This document shows, one piece after another, positions 7,688-10,599 of a stretch of DNA of 10,599 nt. Position 1 is the stretch's first letter. Each line of letters starts with the position of its first letter. The position numbers and the translations under genes are program-made. This stretch comes from Leptolinea sp. UBA1437 (GTDB lineage: Bacteria > Chloroflexota > Anaerolineae > Anaerolineales > Anaerolineaceae): NCBI GenBank assembly GCA_002329625.1, contig DCTP01000062.1, forward strand, positions 1 through 10,599. The letters are read 5' to 3'. The notes beneath the pieces are model-generated. The model was not told where the DNA came from. It ran no database searches and worked only from the letters and a program-made list of their open reading frames with translations.

Positions 7688-8863
7688 ATGAATTTGCTTG
7701 GCAAAATCAACTTGAATCTGGATATTTCAGCCGGCGTCGGCACCGCTTTTTTGCTCGCCTTGGGTGGCGCCGTCCTGTCATTCATCCTCGGCGTGCGTTT
7801 AATTCGAAAAGGCAGCCGTCTGGTCTATTTCAAAAAGCGACAAGCCATGGTTTCAAGAGGCTGGAGATTCATCCTGATATCGATTCTGCTATTAATCGCC
7901 GCTTATCTATTAAACAACTTTGCCAAACCGGCGATTTACAGCATCTTTCCGCCGTCCCCGACGATCACCAACACCGCGACCATCACCCTTTCTCCGACGA
8001 TATCCGAAACCCCCACCATCTCCCTGACGCCGACGCTCACCGAAACACCATCTATCACGAACACTCCCGCACTGCCCGATTTCCTCCGCACACAGGCAAC
8101 CAGCATGATCGACCCCGGCACCGCGCTAGTTTTCAGCCCCATCCAATTCACACGGGAGCTAGGAGAGGACGGCCTGCCGGTTGAAACCCGGGAGGTTTTC
8201 GAAAATCCGATCAAACAGATCATCGCCTTTTACAGCTATGACCAAATGGTTTTAGGCACTCAATTGTCTTTCGTTTGGTATCGAGTCGACGATTGGGAAA
8301 TCGTCTGCAGCTCGACGCAGGTTTGGGAAATCAGCACCGGCGGCTATAACGCCGTCACCTGTGCACCTTCCGATCCGCAGATCTGGCTCCCGGGCGAGTA
8401 CGAACTGCAGATCTTTGTTGGTGACCGTTGGTTTGACAGCGCCCGATTTGAAGTCAAAGGCATGCCGCTGACCCAAACACCGACCATTTCCCCGACTTTT
8501 ACGCGCACGAGCACATCCACTCGCACGGCCACTTCGACCGCCACCGCTACCCGCACCCCAACAATCACTCGCACCCCAACCATCACCCGGACACCCACCA
8601 TCACTTGGACGCCGTCGCGGACGTTATCGCCCACCGTCACGCGGACACCCACCGCAACCGCCAGCTTGACGCCCACCCGAACCAAGACCCCGACCATAAC
8701 CGCGACCTTCACCCGCACGGTCTCACCCACGCCCCGCCCAACGGATACCCGGCGACCGACGCCGACCAATACAGTGACCGCCACGCCTTGGCCCACAAAA
8801 ACTCAAAGACCCACCGATACGCTACGACCGACATTAACGAAGGAATCTTTTTCTCATGATTAA
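7688..8863 (+). CDS. Two-TM surface protein with Thr/Pro-rich stalks
   Basis: I do not recognise a named family. From ATG 7688 the protein has 391 residues. Membrane helices lie at about 15-38 and 60-76, separated by a basic loop (RKGSRLVYFKKRQ), so by the positive-inside rule both termini should be outside. A first Thr/Pro/Ser linker (89-128) leads to a compact domain at about 132-258, probably beta-rich, with Cys207 and Cys225 as possible disulfide partners and the end PGEYELQIFVGDRWFDSARF. That end resembles Ig-like or ligand-binding modules seen after such linkers. From 263 to about 385 the chain is almost pure Thr/Pro/Ser/Arg with TPTITR repeats, typical of Chloroflexota exported proteins as I recall them. 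It could be a glycosylated stalk or wall spacer (inference). An in-frame ATG at 7613 would add 25 residues; promoter position argues against it. The last 8 nt overlap the next gene. Confidence 0.82.
   Translation: MNLLGKINLNLDISAGVGTAFLLALGGAVLSFILGVRLIRKGSRLVYFKKRQAMVSRGWRFILISILLLIAAYLLNNFAKPAIYSIFPPSPTITNTATITLSPTISETPTISLTPTLTETPSITNTPALPDFLRTQATSMIDPGTALVFSPIQFTRELGEDGLPVETREVFENPIKQIIAFYSYDQMVLGTQLSFVWYRVDDWEIVCSSTQVWEISTGGYNAVTCAPSDPQIWLPGEYELQIFVGDRWFDSARFEVKGMPLTQTPTISPTFTRTSTSTRTATSTATATRTPTITRTPTITRTPTITWTPSRTLSPTVTRTPTATASLTPTRTKTPTITATFTRTVSPTPRPTDTRRPTPTNTVTATPWPTKTQRPTDTLRPTLTKESFSHD
8474..8845 (+). repeat. Thr/Pro-coding low-complexity tract with 18-bp tandem repeat
   Basis: The tract encodes residues 263-386 of the two-TM protein. 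Its core, 8555-8608, holds three 18-bp units that each encode TPTITR or TPTITW; the units differ at third codon positions. The rest is degenerate ACN/CCN codons. Such tracts gain and lose units easily, so length may differ between strains. It also creates a long valine-rich open frame on the other strand that is not a gene. Confidence 0.8.
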
Positions 8864-9521
8864 AGCCGATTTCCATTTGCACACCGAGTATTCTCCCGAT
8901 TCGATCGCGAAATTGGAAGATCTGTATCAAAAAGCTCAGAAAATCGGCTTGGGAAAACTAATCATCACCGATCACAACACGATTGCGGGAGCGGTCAAAA
9001 TTCAGCGAAAATATCCCGATTTTGTGGTCATCGGCGAGGAAATTCTGACCACCTCCGGGGAAATTCTCGCCTATTTTGTCCAAGAAGAAATTCCGGAAGG
9101 GCTCGAACCCATTGAAGCGCTCAAGCGACTCAGAGATCAGGGAGCGTTTATCTCCTTGGCGCATCCCTACGCATTCAAGCGTAACGGCTGGCAGCCGGAG
9201 GAAATGATCGCCCTCCTCCCATGGATTGACGCCATAGAGACCCGAAACGGCCGCAACCCCAAGCGTTTAAATCTGCCGGCCATTCGATTTGCCGCAGAAC
9301 ACGGATTGCCCGGTACCGCCGGTTCCGACAGTCACTCCCTGCGTGAATTCGGAAAGATCGGGCTGGAACTGCCGGATTTTTCTGACGCGGAAAGCCTGCG
9401 CAAAGCGATTCGGGATGCCGTCCCTTTCGGAGAGGAAGCACCGGCATATGTCCATTTGTATTCGCGCTATGCGGTGCTGAATAAAAAGCTCCGCAAAAAA
9501 GCGAAACCCAAAAACGCTTAA
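8856..9521 (+). CDS. PHP domain phosphoesterase, TrpH-like
   Basis: The 221-residue product is a compact PHP-superfamily metal-dependent phosphoesterase. Metal ligands visible in order are DFHLHTEYSPDS (His7, His9, Asp15), ITDHNT (Asp39-His40), GEEI (Glu61/Glu62), LAHPY (His103), the Glu of AIETRNGR (Glu128) and GSDSH (Asp158, His160). The HLHTxxSxDS start and the length point to the TrpH/YciV-like group, whose studied members hydrolyse 3',5'-nucleoside bisphosphates or short RNA 5' ends. The capsule tyrosine phosphatases of the CpsB type are less likely. The C-terminal tail is basic (KKLRKKAKPKNA). The ATG lies 8 nt before the upstream stop, with AAGGAA at 8840-8845 as ribosome binding site, so it is coupled to the two-TM protein gene. 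No clear intrinsic terminator follows; AAGCG/CGCTT (9499-9519) lacks a T-run. Confidence 0.92.
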   Translation: MIKADFHLHTEYSPDSIAKLEDLYQKAQKIGLGKLIITDHNTIAGAVKIQRKYPDFVVIGEEILTTSGEILAYFVQEEIPEGLEPIEALKRLRDQGAFISLAHPYAFKRNGWQPEEMIALLPWIDAIETRNGRNPKRLNLPAIRFAAEHGLPGTAGSDSHSLREFGKIGLELPDFSDAESLRKAIRDAVPFGEEAPAYVHLYSRYAVLNKKLRKKAKPKNA

Positions 9522-9525
9522 TATA

Positions 9526-9541
9526 GGTGATTTATTTCACA
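9526..9541. promoter_or_regulatory. CRP-like palindrome GGTGA-N6-TCACA
   Basis: GGTGA-TTTATT-TCACA matches the CRP-family consensus TGTGA-N6-TCACA at 9 of 10 positions. Its centre (9533.5) lies about 44 bp upstream of the start predicted from the -10 box at 9566-9571, near the class II activator position. That -10 box lacks a decent -35 element, which would fit an activator-dependent promoter. The site is only 16 bp in AT-rich DNA, so chance remains possible. Confidence 0.35.
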
Positions 9542-9558
9542 AATTCCGTTTTATCGAA

Positions 9559-9601
9559 AATAAGGTATAATTAGTATACATTTATTCTTTATTACCTTAT
9601 T
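9559..9601. repeat. 9-bp inverted repeat across the -10 region
   Basis: AATAAGGTA (9559-9567) is repeated inverted as TACCTTATT (9593-9601), with a 25-nt gap. The left arm overlaps the first two bases of the TATAAT box. Because the predicted transcription start lies between the arms, they would not form an RNA hairpin together; an operator read by a dimeric or looping repressor is the alternative. Function is inferred only. Confidence 0.4.
9566..9571 (+). promoter_or_regulatory. Upstream promoter (P1) of the NusG-like gene
   Basis: A perfect TATAAT lies at 9566-9571; the best -35 at 16 bp is TTCCGT (9544-9549), which matches poorly. The predicted start near 9578 gives a leader of about 130 nt before ATG 9709. 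The CRP-like site upstream and the inverted repeat overlapping this box suggest regulation. Confidence 0.45.
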
Positions 9602-9636
9602 GAGGAAACCTATGGTTTGCTTACTCGACCTTTTTT
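9602..9636 (+). terminator. Possible attenuator hairpin in the P1 leader
   Basis: GAG and AAACC (9602-9610) can pair with GGTTT (9614-9618) and CTC (9624-9626) around a TAT loop, with an uneven internal loop. A run of six T follows at 9631-9636, separated from the stem by GACC. The stem is weak and not adjacent to the T-run, so this is only a candidate attenuator for transcripts from P1; a transcript from the downstream -10 at 9672 would skip it. Confidence 0.25.
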
Positions 9637-9668
9637 ATTTCACTTGATAAATTACTAAAAAATCGGAT

Positions 9669-9677
9669 TGTTAAAAT
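9669..9677 (+). promoter_or_regulatory. Downstream promoter (P2) of the NusG-like gene
   Basis: TG-T-TAAAAT (9669-9677) is an extended -10 element, the same form as the ridA candidate. TTGATA (9644-9649) lies upstream but at 22 bp, too far for a normal -35. The predicted start near 9684 leaves a short leader that contains the GGAG ribosome binding site. Confidence 0.4.
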
Positions 9678-9708
9678 ATCATTTAATTGAATCATGGTCG
9701 GAGTATTT

Positions 9709-10218
9709 ATGAGCGATCGTTGGTATGTTTTACAAACGAAACCGAATAAAGAAAAAATAGTACTCAATCAACTAATGAACCAACAAATTCAAGTTTATTT
9801 CCCGCAAATCAGGGTAAAACCGTTAAGCCCCAGGGGGAGAAAAATTATCCCCTATTTTCCGGAGTATATCTTCTTGGCGGGTCAACTGGATACTCTAAGC
9901 ATTTCTACTAGATGGTTAGTCGGAGCAAAGGGGTTAGTCTATATTGGCGGAGAAATCGCCTGGATACCCGATTTAATTCTTGAAAGAATTCGAGAAAATG
10001 TGGATACCTGGAACCTTTCCATGGAAAATAAACACACCCCGTATAAAAAAGGGGACATTGTAGAGATCGTAGAGGGTCCATTTGCCAAATATTCAGCCAT
10101 ATTTGACACGGAAATTTCCGGGACGGAGCGGGCGAAGGTATTGTTACAATTGATGGGGGATCAAAACATTCGGATCGAATTACCAATAAATTTTATCAAA
10201 TACGATAAAAATCATTAA
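9709..10218 (+). CDS. NusG/RfaH-like specialised transcription elongation factor
   Basis: The start at ATG 9709 is chosen because GGAG (9700-9703) lies 5 nt before it; an in-frame ATG at 9694 has no such site. The 169-residue product has an N-terminal NGN domain (1 to about 98), opening RWYVLQTKPNKEK and containing YFPQIRV and PYFPEYIFL, and a C-terminal KOW domain (111-165: YKKGDIVEIVEGPF, then IFDTEISGTERAKVLLQL). This is the NusG family that binds RNA polymerase. Length and the KOW end resemble the RfaH/antiterminator paralogues found at the head of polysaccharide operons more than housekeeping NusG, which usually sits beside secE and rplK; neither is seen here. It would reduce pausing or termination in a long downstream operon (inference). 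The gene is AT-rich compared with 601-9521 and has its own promoter region. Confidence 0.9.
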   Translation: MSDRWYVLQTKPNKEKIVLNQLMNQQIQVYFPQIRVKPLSPRGRKIIPYFPEYIFLAGQLDTLSISTRWLVGAKGLVYIGGEIAWIPDLILERIRENVDTWNLSMENKHTPYKKGDIVEIVEGPFAKYSAIFDTEISGTERAKVLLQLMGDQNIRIELPINFIKYDKNH

Positions 10219-10303
10219 ATGAATAAGTTGTCGAGAAAAAAGAGATTATAATAATAGCACTTTGTTGTTTTTAGGTTTAACTCAATTAAGAAGGATAAAA
10301 TAT

Positions 10304-10357
10304 TTGGCATTATGGGATGTGTCAAAGGGCGGACGCTGTGAATTTATCGAATTTTAA
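10304..10357 (+). CDS. Possible 17-codon leader peptide
   Basis: AAGAAGGA (10288-10295) is a near-perfect ribosome binding site, and TTG at 10304 lies 8 nt after it. The frame encodes 17 residues (MALWDVSKGGRCEFIEF) and stops at 10355-10357. No other start fits this site well; ATG 10312 opens a 9-codon frame at a longer distance. The peptide has no run of a single amino acid, so classical amino-acid attenuation is not indicated. It overlaps the GC-rich ops-like block. It may be a leader peptide, a gene remnant or chance. Confidence 0.25.
   Translation: MALWDVSKGGRCEFIEF
10328..10340 (+). promoter_or_regulatory. GC-rich ops-like element in the leader of the last gene
   Basis: GGCGGACGCTGTG stands out in an otherwise AT-rich 167-nt gap. 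It shares the GGCGG start and a GTG end with the E. coli RfaH recruitment site ops (GGCGGTAGCGTG), and a 2-bp stem with a 4-nt loop (GC-GGAC-GC) can be drawn, as for ops DNA. The middle differs, so this is resemblance, not identity. Position right after a NusG-like gene makes the idea worth testing. Otherwise the 10219-10385 gap holds a TATAAT at 10247-10252 and the short ORF at 10304-10357. Confidence 0.25.
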
Positions 10358-10371
10358 GTTTTTAGTAATAA

Positions 10372-10377
10372 TATAAT
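10372..10377 (+). promoter_or_regulatory. -10 box next to the last gene's start codon
   Basis: TATAAT (10372-10377) ends 8 nt before ATG 10386. No -35 box or TG extension is present. The predicted start falls at about 10384, so a transcript would be leaderless or nearly so, in line with the missing ribosome binding site. The region is very AT-rich, so a chance match is quite possible. Confidence 0.35.
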
Positions 10378-10385
10378 TAATAATA

Positions 10386-10599
10386 ATGATGAAAAATTTA
10401 TGTCCTTATCTCGGCTCTGAATTCGATGAACATACGGCTTTATCGTATCCGTCGCAGCAAAACCGCTGCTACCACACGAACCCGCCGGCTGTTCCCAACC
10501 AGGATCACCAATTAAATTTCTGTTTAAACAATGATAATCATATTCATTGCCCGATCTTTGCTACGCAAAAAGTGTTGCCAATGCCGGCAAATATTCAAA
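10386..10599 (+). CDS. Protein with N-terminal four-Cys CPYLG motif (3' end missing)
   Basis: An open frame starts ATG-ATG at 10386/10389 and runs 71 codons to the window edge without a stop. It begins MMKNLCPYLGSEFDEHTALS and has cysteines at 6, 28, 46 and 55 in the settings CPYLG, NRCY, FCL and HCPIF. I recall the same arrangement (CPYLG, D..T, YPS..N.CY, PP..V...Q...CL, CP.F) at the N-termini of Chloroflexota proteins, often ahead of membrane or LysM-type domains; this is memory, not a search. The four Cys may bind a metal or form disulfides. No Shine-Dalgarno sequence precedes the start; a TATAAT at 10372 suggests a leaderless message. The rest of the protein, and so its function, lies outside the window. 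Coding is supported by the conserved-looking motif and the shift to GC-richer third positions. Confidence 0.7.
   Translation, partial: MMKNLCPYLGSEFDEHTALSYPSQQNRCYHTNPPAVPNQDHQLNFCLNNDNHIHCPIFATQKVLPMPANIQ

Noticed and set aside
8555..8608. Regular 18-bp repeats as a possible CRISPR array
   Set aside because: The units are contiguous, in frame, encode TPTITR, and have no spacers.
8344..8796. 150-codon minus-strand frame rich in Val, Gly and Arg repeats
   Set aside because: It is the complement of the ACN/CCN repeat tract of the Thr/Pro-rich protein and has no independent support.
8856..9521. PHP protein as a CpsB/YwqE-type capsule tyrosine phosphatase
   Set aside because: The glycan context made this tempting, but the HLHTxxSxDS start, ITDHNT and 221-residue length fit the TrpH-like group better, and no tyrosine kinase is in the window.
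10305..10345. GC-rich leader segment as a riboswitch (cyclic di-GMP type)
   Set aside because: The characteristic GEMM core sequences are missing and no multi-stem fold is visible around the block.

Overview
The window looks like chromosomal DNA of a bacterium of the phylum Chloroflexota, probably class Anaerolineae. This is inference, not proof. It rests on the long Thr/Pro (TPTxTxTP) surface stretches, the FemX-sized FemAB pair, the Cys-rich CPYLG N-terminus at the right edge, and the moderate GC of the main gene block with AT-rich flanks.

Layout. Positions 1-22 (minus) hold the 5' end of a tRNA gene, cut by the window edge, with a consensus-like promoter at 50-78. A 96-residue hypothetical protein lies at 135-425 (minus). 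The gap at 426-600 carries a 21-bp-spaced direct repeat and an extended -10 promoter facing right. From 601 to 7572 six plus-strand genes form a tight run: RidA deaminase; an ExoA-like family 2 glycosyltransferase; a polyprenyl-phosphate glycosylphosphotransferase; a CapD/WbpM-type nucleotide-sugar 4,6-dehydratase; and two tandem FemAB-type aminoacyltransferases. A new extended -10 promoter at 7672-7680 sits directly on the start codon of a two-TM protein with a Thr/Pro-rich tail. The end of that gene overlaps a TrpH-like PHP phosphoesterase gene (8856-9521).

From about 9520 the DNA becomes clearly more AT-rich. A 187-nt regulatory region (CRP-like palindrome, two -10 elements, inverted repeat, weak hairpin plus T-run) precedes a specialised NusG/RfaH-like gene (9709-10218). 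A 167-nt gap follows, containing a short Shine-Dalgarno-led ORF and a GC-rich ops-like block. The last gene starts at 10386 and runs off the right edge.

How the genes could work together (inference). The dehydratase makes a 4-keto-6-deoxy sugar nucleotide. The phosphoglycosyltransferase loads the first sugar onto undecaprenyl phosphate. The family 2 transferase extends the glycan. The FemAB pair adds amino acids to a lipid-linked cell-wall or glycan precursor. The Thr/Pro-tailed protein would be displayed on the surface. The NusG-like protein would help RNA polymerase through a long downstream operon, plausibly more polysaccharide genes outside the window. No flippase, polymerase or transporter is visible here, so the assembly route is unknown. 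No mobile element or CRISPR array was seen.
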